Virus record (IMG/VR): IMGVR_UViG_3300020186_000013
Location: 144,146-208,145 of that record
Length of the DNA stretch: 64,000 bases
Direction: 5' to 3' (one strand)
From: a virus
Shown here: positions 31,342 to 39,424 of the stretch, one piece after another
Layout of the letters: each line of letters starts with the position of its first letter
Position numbering within the stretch: position 1 is the stretch's first letter
Translations under genes and position numbers: made by a program
Notes under the pieces: model-generated
What the model was told of the DNA's origin: nothing
Databases searched by the model: none
Seen by the model: only the letters and a program-made list of their open reading frames with translations

Positions 31342-32243
31342 GTCGACTCCTTCGCAAGGCGTGCGACGCGGTCCCGCAGGTACTCGACCGAGTCGTGGAC
31401 GGTGAGGGTCTCCCAGCCCGGACAGCCAGGGCCGACGATCGCGGTCACCAGGAACGGATCAGACGTCATGCAGGCTCGTAGCATGAGCCGCTGCCACGGC
31501 CGGTCGTGGCTATCGAGGACGAGCTTCAGCTTGTAGTCCGGCACGGCCAGTCGCTTCTCGGCAGCACGAGCTTCGATCGCGACCTGTCGCAGGCCCTTCT
31601 TGTGCAGCTCCTTCATCCGCTCGAACGACTGCTGTTGCCGATTGGCGGGCAGACCGACGCCGAACCAGTTCTGCCGCACCTCGCCGAAGTGCGTCACGCG
31701 GAAACCGAGATCGACCCAACGGGCCTTGGGCCACTTCTCCAGGAACTCCACGTCGTAGTTGCCGGCGTGGGAGTGCCACGTGTCGAACATCGGCCAGCAC
31801 TGGCACGCCGGATCATTGGCGTTCCACATCTGGAAATACCCGTACGGCCACGGGTCGTGGTCGACAATCAGCTTGCCCTTCTCGTCATACCGGCGGGCAC
31901 CGGCGATCGTGCCGGGCTTGAAGTTCTTCTCGGCGATCTTCCGCCAGTTGGTCTGAGGCATGATGTCGGAGTCGAAGTGCAGGACGTGGGCGTGGGGGTC
32001 CATCGCGGCGTAGGCGACGTTAAGGGCGGCACCCTTGTTGAATGCGGCACCGAACTTGCCGAAGACGTCCGTGGTCACCACCCGGATTCGACGGTACTTA
32101 TTGCACACGTCGATGACGGTCTTATCCTCGGGCTTGGTCACCACCGTTAGGCTGTCGAGGGTGTCCATCCAGATCGGGAGGGACTGCCGCAGGTAGTTGG
32201 CGTAGACGGGGCCGACGCAACACGTGAAGGCATCAATTTCCAT
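31338..32243 (-). CDS. GT-A glycosyltransferase
   Basis: 301 aa from ATG 32243 (AGGAA upstream). IDAFTCCVGPVYANYLRQSL, then LTVVTKP and VVTTDVFGKFGAAFNKGAAL, lead to the DxD site LHFDSDIMP near residue 90. WHSHAGNYDVEFLEKWPKAR holds a Trp/His pattern seen in GT-A acceptor regions. Probably family 2-like; sugar and acceptor unknown. Confidence 0.7.
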   Translation of the reverse strand: MEIDAFTCCVGPVYANYLRQSLPIWMDTLDSLTVVTKPEDKTVIDVCNKYRRIRVVTTDVFGKFGAAFNKGAALNVAYAAMDPHAHVLHFDSDIMPQTNWRKIAEKNFKPGTIAGARRYDEKGKLIVDHDPWPYGYFQMWNANDPACQCWPMFDTWHSHAGNYDVEFLEKWPKARWVDLGFRVTHFGEVRQNWFGVGLPANRQQQSFERMKELHKKGLRQVAIEARAAEKRLAVPDYKLKLVLDSHDRPWQRLMLRACMTSDPFLVTAIVGPGCPGWETLTVHDSVEYLRDRVARLAKEST

Positions 32244-32925
32244 TGGGCTTCCTGGCAACGCAGTACAAGAAGTTTTCGTGCTCGACGACCTTCTTCATAA
32301 CGATCTTGACGTCCTCAAACCCCAACCGCGTCAGCACGTAGCGGAGGGAGTCGGCGGTGTAGAACCACAGGTGGTCGGGGTTCGTCAAGTCCGTATCGTC
32401 GGGCACGATAAGATACAGCGGACGGCCCGGTGCGAGCAACCGGTACATCTCTCGCAGGGCTCCCGGCGAGTCCGGCATATGCTCGGCGGCGTGAGCACAC
32501 AGCACCAACTGGGCCTGCCCGGTGGCTGCCGCCTCCAACTCCTCGAAGCACCGGTTCTCCATGTGCACGTGGTGGTTGTCCCGCATCCACTGAGCCGCCC
32601 ACGGGTCGGGCTCGAAGCCGACGTAGCTGTAGCCAAGCGACTTCAGGTGACTCACGTACGGGCTAACCCCCGTGCCGATCTCAACGGCCATGCCGCCGCC
32701 CGGCGGGGCGGGCGGCAGCTTACCGAGGGCACCCGTCAACTCTTCAAGGTACTTGCCCGGACAGAACGTCCCGTTGACCAGCGAACCCAAGCTCTCGTAA
32801 TACACCTGTCCCCCCGACGGGTGGTCCCGCCGGTACTGAACATGGTGGGCACACTTCTTCACCGACTTGGTCGCGTACCAAGTCGGGTCGGGAGTAGTGA
32901 CGCAGCCGCAGGGGTGCTTGGTCAT
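32233..32925 (-). CDS. SAM-dependent methyltransferase
   Basis: 230 aa from ATG 32925 (ATGA overlap with the radical-SAM gene). An N-terminal Cys-rich segment (KHPCGCVTT...KKCAHHVQY) precedes a class I methyltransferase core: AVEIGTGVSPYVSHL (80-94) is the SAM-binding loop, YSYVGFEPD motif II, LVLCAHAAEHMPD motif IV and MYRLLAPGRPLYLIVPD the later strand. The Cys-rich front may bind zinc or a Fe-S centre. It is translated with the radical-SAM protein, suggesting joint action. Confidence 0.8.
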   Translation of the reverse strand: MTKHPCGCVTTPDPTWYATKSVKKCAHHVQYRRDHPSGGQVYYESLGSLVNGTFCPGKYLEELTGALGKLPPAPPGGGMAVEIGTGVSPYVSHLKSLGYSYVGFEPDPWAAQWMRDNHHVHMENRCFEELEAAATGQAQLVLCAHAAEHMPDSPGALREMYRLLAPGRPLYLIVPDDTDLTNPDHLWFYTADSLRYVLTRLGFEDVKIVMKKVVEHENFLYCVARKPNGN

Positions 32926-33866
32926 TTGATTGCCGAGTTCTCGATGTAGTTCGTGACCAACTTCAACGTCTTCGCGGCCGGTGCCGTGTCGAGGGTGATG
33001 AGTTCCACCCGGCGGTTCTTGTCCTTGGGCTTGTAGATGCCCGCGTGGGTCTGGCTGACCTCCTCGAACTCGCCGTCGCAGGCCAGTTGCCCGAACCGTC
33101 GCAGAGGAACACCGCACCGGTGACAGTGAAACTTCACCTGCTTGGCAAACGCCTCGATGCTGGAACGCCACCACCCCTCCACGATCGGCACGCCCAGGTC
33201 GGGCCACTCAGGGTCATCGGCGTGCAACATCGCCTGGGCACCCATGATCTCGCACAGGTAACCCCGCAGGCCCCGGCCCGGCACGGCACAGATCATGGCC
33301 GACCAGTTCTGGTTGACGTCGCAGTTGGCGATCATCTCCCACCGCTTGCCCTCGTCGGGCTCGACGTCCATCATCGCCACGAACGGCGGCGAGTGCCGGG
33401 AGTCCGTGTCGTGGCCCTTGAGCTGCTTGCGACACTCCGGCCAGTCCCGGTAGAACTCGTCGTACGCAACCTGGTCCATGTGGACGTTCAGGTTGCTGAC
33501 CTCGGGGTTGAACGTGATGCGGGCAGCCTTGCCCTTCCCGAACAGCTTGTTGCACCACAGCCCGCACTGCTCCTGGGGGATGTGCTTGCGGAGGATGGTG
33601 CACAGCTCCTCGAACTTCGGGTGCATCGCCGGGTTGCCGCCGAAGATGCCCACGACCCCGAAGTAGTCCTTGAGGCTGACCACGGCCTGCTCGAACTCCT
33701 CGGTGGTGATGTAGACGTTCTTGCCGCCGAGGTTGCTCCCCTGCGTACAGCCGAAGCACTGCTTGTCGCAGGCACGGGTGATGTGGATCTGGAGGATGCC
33801 GTTACGCCAGCACTTCCGCTTCATGCTGGGCGTCACCATCTTCGCCAAGGCTTCCTGCTCGGTCAT
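32922..33866 (-). CDS. Radical SAM protein
   Basis: 314 aa. RACDKQCFGCTQ gives the C33-x3-C37-x2-C40 cluster for the [4Fe-4S] site. VGIFGGNPAMHPKFEEL is the 'GGEP'-like SAM motif. Cys-rich segments further on (CGLWCNKLFGKG, CHRCGVPLRRFG) may hold a second cluster, as in SPASM/twitch proteins. The product is unknown. Overlap with a methyltransferase and location among glycan genes suggest sugar or peptide modification. GGAG precedes ATG 33866. Confidence 0.85.
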   Translation of the reverse strand: MTEQEALAKMVTPSMKRKCWRNGILQIHITRACDKQCFGCTQGSNLGGKNVYITTEEFEQAVVSLKDYFGVVGIFGGNPAMHPKFEELCTILRKHIPQEQCGLWCNKLFGKGKAARITFNPEVSNLNVHMDQVAYDEFYRDWPECRKQLKGHDTDSRHSPPFVAMMDVEPDEGKRWEMIANCDVNQNWSAMICAVPGRGLRGYLCEIMGAQAMLHADDPEWPDLGVPIVEGWWRSSIEAFAKQVKFHCHRCGVPLRRFGQLACDGEFEEVSQTHAGIYKPKDKNRRVELITLDTAPAAKTLKLVTNYIENSAIK

Positions 33867-33885
33867 GTCTCACTCCGTTGAGGGT

Positions 33886-34500
33886 TCAGTAATCCGCCGT
33901 CGGTCGAACGTACGACGGCGGCGGGTCGGCGGACTTTGGGTAGAACAGCTTATCCTGTTCGTGCATGACCCGGAAGACCGCTCGGATGGCGTCGACCGGG
34001 ACGCCGTCGTACACCATCACGATCGCCACCCGTCGGGACACCCGGCGGTACTCGGCGTACGACCGCGTGTCGTTGTACAGCACGCACGTCAGCGGCACGT
34101 GCTTCCAGTACCGGGTCTGCTCCAGGTAAGGCTTGAACGTCGCCGAGGCCCACCGGAACACGAAGGTCGACTTCTCGTCGTAGCACTTCTTCTCGACGTT
34201 GTACCACAGGGCGTCGATGTAGGGGAAGTCCGCGAACTCCGCGTCGACCAGGGCCTCGGCCGTCAGCCACCGCCTCCCGTTGAGCCGGTTGATGACGCAG
34301 ACCGCCCGCATCCGCACCTCGGCGTCCTCGCTAGTCGCCGCCGCGTGCTTGAGCTTGGCGACCACCGCCTCGCCCCGGTACATCAGGTCGGCCGTCGCCC
34401 GCTCGCGGACGCGGTACTCCTTGTCGCCCAGTTCGACAATCAGGCGGTCGACAGGGTCTACGTGGATGGCCAGCACTACGGCCAAGATGAAACCGATCAT
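33886..34500 (-). CDS. Exported protein with planctomycete-type HEAT repeat
   Basis: 204 aa from ATG 34500 (GGAGG 7 nt upstream). Residues 1-13 are a signal-like segment (MIGFILAVVLAIHV). Residues about 17-72 (VDRLIVELGDKEYRVRERAT, then LMYRGEAVVAKLKHA and EDAEVRMRAVCVINRL) resemble the HEAT-like repeat common in planctomycete secreted proteins. The rest is unrecognised and Tyr-rich. Likely periplasmic. Confidence 0.65.
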   Translation of the reverse strand: MIGFILAVVLAIHVDPVDRLIVELGDKEYRVRERATADLMYRGEAVVAKLKHAAATSEDAEVRMRAVCVINRLNGRRWLTAEALVDAEFADFPYIDALWYNVEKKCYDEKSTFVFRWASATFKPYLEQTRYWKHVPLTCVLYNDTRSYAEYRRVSRRVAIVMVYDGVPVDAIRAVFRVMHEQDKLFYPKSADPPPSYVRPTADY

Positions 34501-34513
34501 TGGCGGTCCTCCG

Positions 34514-34981
34514 TTACACACCTTTCACTCCCCGAGGATGCAGTATGCGGTGCACCCGCTTGAGCTGTTTAACCATCTTCGGGATCTCGTGTTGCTCTAG
34601 GGTGACCCGTCCTTGCGTCACACTACTGGTGTAAGTCACAGCCCAATCAGCCCGTGGCATACTCTTGTTCGGGACCGTACCGTCGTACAGCGTTGCCAGC
34701 AGCTTGTCGATGAACGCGGCGATGGCTTGACCACTACCGTCACCCACAGTGAAGCGGACCCACGCAGAATCGCGTTCTCGGTCCCAACCAGGAAACCTCT
34801 CGCCTTTCTTCGGTCTGAGCATTTCCGCCATGGTCGGTGTTCGCGTGCCCTGACAGGAGTAGAGAGTGGCGACCTCTGGGAACAACAACAGAGCTTTAAC
34901 CAGAGGGGCAATCAACACGTCGACAGGGGATCGTACGGTGACCAGGATAGTCGGGTGTTCTTTCTTCACAACGACTCGCAT
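34514..34981 (-). CDS. Hypothetical protein
   Basis: 155 aa, not recognised. Begins MRVVVKKEHPTILVTVRSPV, then ATLYSCQGTRTPT, and ends in a Lys/Arg-rich tail. Mixed alpha/beta composition without membrane segments. It lies between a glycosyltransferase and the HEAT-repeat gene. Confidence 0.6.
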   Translation of the reverse strand: MRVVVKKEHPTILVTVRSPVDVLIAPLVKALLLFPEVATLYSCQGTRTPTMAEMLRPKKGERFPGWDRERDSAWVRFTVGDGSGQAIAAFIDKLLATLYDGTVPNKSMPRADWAVTYTSSVTQGRVTLEQHEIPKMVKQLKRVHRILHPRGVKGV

Positions 34982-34990
34982 GGTGTGGTC

Positions 34991-35782
34991 TCAGGAGATT
35001 GGTCCGCCGTTGCGGACGATGATCTTCGGGTCTGCCTTCGTCTGCTCCAGGAGCTTCCTGTTCTGGGGGATGCGATTGATCTGCATCTGGCACTTCGGGT
35101 GGTCCATGTGGTAGACCGTCGGGTCGGTGAGCACCCGGTAGCGGACGCCCGCCCGGAAGCACCGCAGGCCGAACTCCTGGTCCTCGGCACCCGAGCCAAG
35201 CATCTCCTCCCACATGCCGCCGACGGACTTGGCGATTGCAGTGGGTAAACCCAGGTGGCACGTCCACAGGTAGCCCTGGATCTCCCACTTGTTATCCCGC
35301 ACCAGCTCGGCCATCCGCCGCTGGTGCTTGGCCTCGTGCCGCTGCTCGGGCCGAGCCGGGACCAACCGCTTGATGTCGGCCAGGTGCCGGTCGGTGAGCT
35401 GCTTGACAACTTCGAGGGCCACGAACCGACGGAAGCCAATGACGCCACCGTTGCCCCCGACGGTCGCGTGGCGGGCCACCAGGTCAGCCGGGCACAGGCA
35501 ATCGTCGTCGACGATAAGCAGGCGAGGTGCCTCGGAGTGCTTGATGCCGACATTGCGGGTCGCGGCGGCTCCGCACGGCTGGTGGCCGGGCTCGCGAGTC
35601 CAGTGGTGCTGGATGCGGAGCCGGTTCTTGAAGCGTTCGACGAGTTCAATCGTACTTGTGTCGCCGCCGTCGTTTACCACATGAACCTGGAAGTCCTTCT
35701 CCGACTGGAGGGCTAGGCTCTTGAGAGTCTTCTCCAGATAGAAGTTCTTCTTGTGCGTCGCGATGACCACGGAGACCTTCAT
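34991..35782 (-). CDS. Family 2 glycosyltransferase
   Basis: 263 aa. MKVSVVIATHKKNFYLEKTL, then QVHVVNDGGDTSTIELVE and GAAATRNVGIKH, is classic GT2; the metal site is LIVDDDCLCPADL near residue 92. SGAEDQEFGLRCFRAGVRYR (around 210) is the catalytic 'xEDxdlxxRlxxaG' segment. Domain order and length are normal. ATG 35782 lies inside the 3' end of the preceding gene. Confidence 0.85.
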   Translation of the reverse strand: MKVSVVIATHKKNFYLEKTLKSLALQSEKDFQVHVVNDGGDTSTIELVERFKNRLRIQHHWTREPGHQPCGAAATRNVGIKHSEAPRLLIVDDDCLCPADLVARHATVGGNGGVIGFRRFVALEVVKQLTDRHLADIKRLVPARPEQRHEAKHQRRMAELVRDNKWEIQGYLWTCHLGLPTAIAKSVGGMWEEMLGSGAEDQEFGLRCFRAGVRYRVLTDPTVYHMDHPKCQMQINRIPQNRKLLEQTKADPKIIVRNGGPIS

Positions 35783-35957
35783 AGCCGACCTTCTTGTAGC
35801 CCAACGCCTTGGCGACGTTGAGGACGTCGATGAACGACGGGAACCGCACCTTCTTCTCGACCATGAAGCGTCGCACCGCCTGCATGAACTCGATCTCGTC
35901 GGGCGTGTACTCCGAGCCGACGGAGGTCTTGCTCAGCCCGTGGTTGGCGTCCGCCAT
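35646..35957 (-). CDS. Small protein with planctomycete-type domain
   Basis: 103 aa from ATG 35957 (TGATG overlap with the CAP stop). Residues about 16-55 (YTPDEIEFMQAVRRFMVEKK, then FPSFIDVLNVAKALGYKKV) resemble a short domain I associate with planctomycetes, which normally ends at that LGYrKv. The remaining 50 residues overlap the glycosyltransferase gene by 137 nt and are basic and unlike the domain, so the original stop may have been lost. Confidence 0.55.
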   Translation of the reverse strand: MADANHGLSKTSVGSEYTPDEIEFMQAVRRFMVEKKVRFPSFIDVLNVAKALGYKKVGYEGLRGHRDAQEELLSGEDSQEPSPPVGEGLPGSCGKRRRRHKYD

Positions 35958-36529
35958 CACGCCCTCCAGCGAGTGACCCCGCCAGCCGTGTGCGTGAACG
36001 TCGAGGTGACCCCGCTGGCCAACTGCATCGACGACGGCGGCTGCCCAAAGACGACGCACCAGTAGATCCACCCCTTGGCCGACACGGCAACCCCAAATCC
36101 AACATTCCAGTAGGCGGGGTTGAGAATGTTGTTGCGGTGCGGCGGTGAACCGATCCAGTCCCGGAACACGGACGCGGGCGTCGTCTGCCCGGCGGCGATG
36201 TTCTCGCCGCACGAGCGGTACAGGTAGCCCGCCGTTGCAATGCGGTCGCTGACCACCGGCTCGCCCGGCAACTGGTGCGACATGCGGTCGGCCTTGGCCA
36301 TCGCGTCAGCGTGGACCTGGGCTGCCGTGCACAGCTTGCCGTTGAGCAACAGGATCGAGACGCGGCGTTCCGCCCGGTAGTCGTTGTGGAGAATGAGCAG
36401 CTTCGCCGCCGTCTCGTTGGCCGAGGGCGGTTGAGTCGGCCACGGGTTGGTGTTGGGAGGCAGTGGCTCGGGTCGCTTGCCGAAGAGAACCCAGGCAAAC
36501 CACTCACGCCACGTCATGCTGTTGTCCAC
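35957..36529 (-). CDS. CAP/SCP-domain protein
   Basis: 190 aa, GTG 36529 with GGAGG 6 nt upstream. Residues about 40-180 are a full CAP domain: LILHNDYRAERRV, HADAMAKADRMSHQ, CGENIAAGQTTPASVFRDWI, SPPHRNNILNPAYWNVGFGV. GENIA and the HRNNIL region are family hallmarks. No clear signal peptide, though residues 6-15 are aromatic (WREWFAWVLF). Enzymatic role unknown; CAP proteins often act outside the cell. Confidence 0.8.
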   Translation of the reverse strand: MDNSMTWREWFAWVLFGKRPEPLPPNTNPWPTQPPSANETAAKLLILHNDYRAERRVSILLLNGKLCTAAQVHADAMAKADRMSHQLPGEPVVSDRIATAGYLYRSCGENIAAGQTTPASVFRDWIGSPPHRNNILNPAYWNVGFGVAVSAKGWIYWCVVFGQPPSSMQLASGVTSTFTHTAGGVTRWRA

Positions 36530-36551
36530 GTTCGCCTCCTTGCGAGTTAGA

Positions 36552-36902
36552 TCAGCAACTCTTGAACTCTCCGTCGACGAGGTGCCCGTGCCAGCCGCAG
36601 CAGCCTTTGCACAGGATCGACGGAGACAGCGTTAGCGTGGAAGGATCTTCCAGTGACCCCTTCACGGCGTCCCAGCTCGGCGGGGGCTCGGGCTTGGGGT
36701 GCCCGACAATAATCCCGCCCACGTCGCCGCACCCAGGACAGGCGAAGGTGAGGAAGCCCCCACGACCCTGGTCGGGGTGACCCTCGCACGACCCCGGCTC
36801 GGCGTACCGCTGAGCCATCAGATCCTTCTCGGGATCGTCGTCGGGTGACTTGACGACGATCGCCCTGACAGTTCGTTTCACGTCGACGAGCGGACGTTCC
36901 AT
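36552..36902 (-). CDS. DUF6527-like zinc-binding protein
   Basis: 116 aa. FLTFACPGCGDVGGIIVGHP, then SWDAVKGSLEDPSTLTLSPSI and CKGCCGWHGHLVDGEFKSC, match the 'C.gC...W...p.tLsPSI...CgwHg.l.dG.f..C' pattern of DUF6527-type phage proteins. The Cys/His residues probably hold zinc. Function not established for the family. Confidence 0.6.
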   Translation of the reverse strand: MERPLVDVKRTVRAIVVKSPDDDPEKDLMAQRYAEPGSCEGHPDQGRGGFLTFACPGCGDVGGIIVGHPKPEPPPSWDAVKGSLEDPSTLTLSPSILCKGCCGWHGHLVDGEFKSC

Positions 36903-36940
36903 GTCAACTCCTTATGGGAACCAGAGTCACGGCCAGCTCC

Positions 36941-37720
36941 TTATAGGCCGGTCACCCACTTCAGCCAGAACTTGCACTGGCTAAAGTGTAGGACGATCGT
37001 CTCGGGCTCGCGGGCGTGCCACTTAGCCACCTCCGTGTCGAGCCAGGTGTGCATGTCGGTGGAGGCCGGGTCGTCCGTCCCGACGATCCGGTTCCACCCC
37101 GGACGGTCAAGGACGCGGTGGCCGTAGTCCCGCTTCCGCAGTGCCCAGATCAACGCCCCTTCGTCCTGCCACGTCACCAGCTGCCTCGCCCGGCCGACCG
37201 TGCCCTCGTGGCACATCCGCGTCCACTGCATGAGGAGGTCGGCGTCACGATCAGGGTCGAGACCAACCACGCCGTTGTTGGGCGGGTAGGGGATCTCGTG
37301 CAGGACGGGGAACAGCTCGTACAGTGAGGGGTCATTAGGTAGCGGGTAGGCCGTGTCGTACGTGTGACGCACCGCAAACGACCCGTTAGCCGCCAATTCA
37401 TCCAGGATCGCGTCTAAGGGCCTCAAAATGACGCAATCGGCATCCAGCCACAAACACTGGTCGAGGCCGCTGTAGGCCATCCAGACGGGCTTGTTCCAGA
37501 TCTGCCACAATTCATGCCCCACAGGAACCGCCAGGAGGCAGTCGTGGGGCTTGGGCTTCACGGTCACGCCACGGCGTCGCAGCCACTCTCCCTGGGTATC
37601 CGTCAGGCCGAGGTCGGTTACAACGACCGAGGTTGCAGGCGAGTTACCCGCAAGGGAGGTGACCAGGCACTGGAGCGGCCGGAAGTATTCCGAGTCGGCC
37701 GCTGTCACGACACCACGCAT
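36941..37720 (-). CDS. Family 8-like glycosyltransferase
   Basis: 259 aa. MRGVVTAADSEYFRPLQCLV, then SVVVTDLGLTDTQGEWL, is the start of GT8-type galactosyl/glucosyltransferases. CLWLDADCVILRPLDAIL carries the DxD site near residue 93. PNNGVVGLDPDRDADLL and TWQDEGALIWALRKRDYGHR follow as in the family. A sugar-transfer role on lipopolysaccharide or protein is likely. Copy C of the 16-bp repeat stands just upstream of its start. Confidence 0.75.
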   Translation of the reverse strand: MRGVVTAADSEYFRPLQCLVTSLAGNSPATSVVVTDLGLTDTQGEWLRRRGVTVKPKPHDCLLAVPVGHELWQIWNKPVWMAYSGLDQCLWLDADCVILRPLDAILDELAANGSFAVRHTYDTAYPLPNDPSLYELFPVLHEIPYPPNNGVVGLDPDRDADLLMQWTRMCHEGTVGRARQLVTWQDEGALIWALRKRDYGHRVLDRPGWNRIVGTDDPASTDMHTWLDTEVAKWHAREPETIVLHFSQCKFWLKWVTGL

Positions 37721-37733
37721 GGGTACTCACTCC

Positions 37734-37748
37734 TAAAACCGGAATCTA
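37734..37748. repeat. 16-bp near-palindrome, copy C (one base shorter)
   Basis: TAAAACCGGAATCTA. It contains the stop codon of 37746-38306 and lies 14 nt before ATG 37720, next to AGGAG, as in copy A. Confidence 0.45.
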
Positions 37749-38306
37749 GATGTCGACGACCCAGCACGACCCCTTGACCGTCCGGTTGGGGAGCAGCTCG
37801 TCGACGGCCTTGATCACGCCGGGGTCCTCGGGCCGGTAGTCGTGGCCGCACAGCCAACCGCCGGACTTGACCTTGGGCATCCACGCCAGGATGTCGGCCT
37901 TGACGAAATCGTAGGTGTGGTCGCCGTCGATGAACACAACATCCTGGGAGCCGTCCGCGAATGTCGCTGCGGCTTGCACGCTAGAGAGCTGCATGGGGTG
38001 CACGTGCGAGCCGACGCCACCCTTAATCATGTTGTTGATAAACGCCGGGCACATGTCGCCGGGGATGTCGATCCCCCACGGGGCACTGTTGGTGGCCATG
38101 ATCCCGGTCCACGTGTCCACAGCGTAGATGGTGGGCTGCTTGCCGAGGTTGATGATCTCGACGGCCAAGAAGGCGGCACTGCGGCCGAGCCACGAGCCGA
38201 CCTCGACGACGCTGCCGTTGGCGGGCACCCGCCGGGCGATCTCCCGGTAGAGGTCGAACAGCGGGCCGTCCGAGAAACCCGGAATGGTCTCGAAGAAATG
38301 GTTCAT
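37746..38306 (-). CDS. Class I SAM-dependent methyltransferase
   Basis: 186 aa from ATG 38306 (TAATG overlap with the tail gene). NGSVVEVGSWLGRSAAFLA (30-48) is the SAM loop, TIYAVDTWTG motif II, DVVFIDGDHTYDFVKADIL (about 122-140) the acidic strand and GGWLCGHDY the next. This is the Methyltransf_24 layout, often linked to sugar or cephalosporin-type O-methylation. Beside glycosyltransferases and tail genes it may cap a glycan. Confidence 0.8.
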   Translation of the reverse strand: MNHFFETIPGFSDGPLFDLYREIARRVPANGSVVEVGSWLGRSAAFLAVEIINLGKQPTIYAVDTWTGIMATNSAPWGIDIPGDMCPAFINNMIKGGVGSHVHPMQLSSVQAAATFADGSQDVVFIDGDHTYDFVKADILAWMPKVKSGGWLCGHDYRPEDPGVIKAVDELLPNRTVKGSCWVVDI

Positions 38307-39424
38307 TAGTTTGAGATCCCCTCGAAAGTAACACACGCCTTCTCGCCGCCCAGCGGGATGTGGTGCTTCAACCAAATGCGGAGTTCGAGACCGATCGCAG
38401 AGTCCAGTTCCATGACCGACGTCGTCTGCCCGTACGAGAACCGGAACTGCATGCGTTGCTGCGTGATCCCCCGGCCGTTCGCCCCGACGATCACCGGGCA
38501 CAAGGGGAACGACCCCTGCGTGTAGTTGATCAGGTCGTCCGCATTCTTGAAATACTGCCGCGTCCCCGGCACTTCGAGCTTCGGCCCGGCAGGCTGCCCC
38601 AGTGCCTGCGGGTAGATGAACGCGGCCGTGATGATCGAGTCGTCGAACGACAGGTCCACGGAGATGTTCATCTCGAACGCCGTCAGCGTGAGCACCTTAC
38701 CGGCAGCCGGGGCGGCGATGAACGTGCTGCCGGAGTCCGCCGGGCTGTAGTGGTAGTCGCACGCGATCGCCAAGCCGTTCGCCGGGGCGGTGAAGAACGT
38801 GATGGTCCCGGCCGCGTAGTCGATCGTGTAGTCGCCGCCCGTGGCCATGCCGTACTCGCGTTCCGTCTTGACCACGCCGTCGACTCGGACCACGGGGACG
38901 TACGAGCCGTCGTCCGGGGTGAAGATGTAGTCCTCGTCCGAGATCTTGCCATGGCTCAGGTCGATGACGAACGGGTGATCCAGGTTGAACGTGACCGTGG
39001 AACCGTCTCCGGTTCCAACGGCCTCACCGCTGACCTCGACAGACTCCGTGAACCACGTCGTCTTGTCCGTGAAGTCCTGGGAGAAGACCATCGCCCGCGT
39101 GCCCACCGATACGGGCTTCTGCCAGACGAACTGCGGCGTCTCGAACGAGACCGACTGGATGTCGCCGGGCGTGGGCGTGTTGTCGTGGGCCGCGATCAAG
39201 CCGCCCTTGGGGTGCCCGGCTACGTCGTTATCGAGGATCGTCTTGTCGCCAGACGGGAGGGCATCCCTGAACAGCACAAGTACGTCGTCGCCACTCGTCC
39301 CGACGCTGTCGAGGGCGATGGAGATGGCCGATGCCCGGATCTCGGCGTCGAACTTCGACGGGTTGATCGCCCCGTCGGGGAAGTCATCGGCGATCGAGTA
39401 CGTGTACGTGGTTGGCGTGGGCAT
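38306..39424 (-). CDS. Putative tail/adsorption protein
   Basis: 372 aa, beta-rich with low charge (GDGSTVTFNLDHPFVIDLSH, DYTIDYAAGTITFFTAPANG). The latter is the 'Y.iDya.GtItF..aP..G..i...Y.y' pattern found in phage tail-fibre and baseplate proteins. Its neighbours are clear tail-fibre genes. Exact role (fibre, adaptor or receptor-binding) cannot be read from the sequence. Confidence 0.65.
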   Translation of the reverse strand: MPTPTTYTYSIADDFPDGAINPSKFDAEIRASAISIALDSVGTSGDDVLVLFRDALPSGDKTILDNDVAGHPKGGLIAAHDNTPTPGDIQSVSFETPQFVWQKPVSVGTRAMVFSQDFTDKTTWFTESVEVSGEAVGTGDGSTVTFNLDHPFVIDLSHGKISDEDYIFTPDDGSYVPVVRVDGVVKTEREYGMATGGDYTIDYAAGTITFFTAPANGLAIACDYHYSPADSGSTFIAAPAAGKVLTLTAFEMNISVDLSFDDSIITAAFIYPQALGQPAGPKLEVPGTRQYFKNADDLINYTQGSFPLCPVIVGANGRGITQQRMQFRFSYGQTTSVMELDSAIGLELRIWLKHHIPLGGEKACVTFEGISN

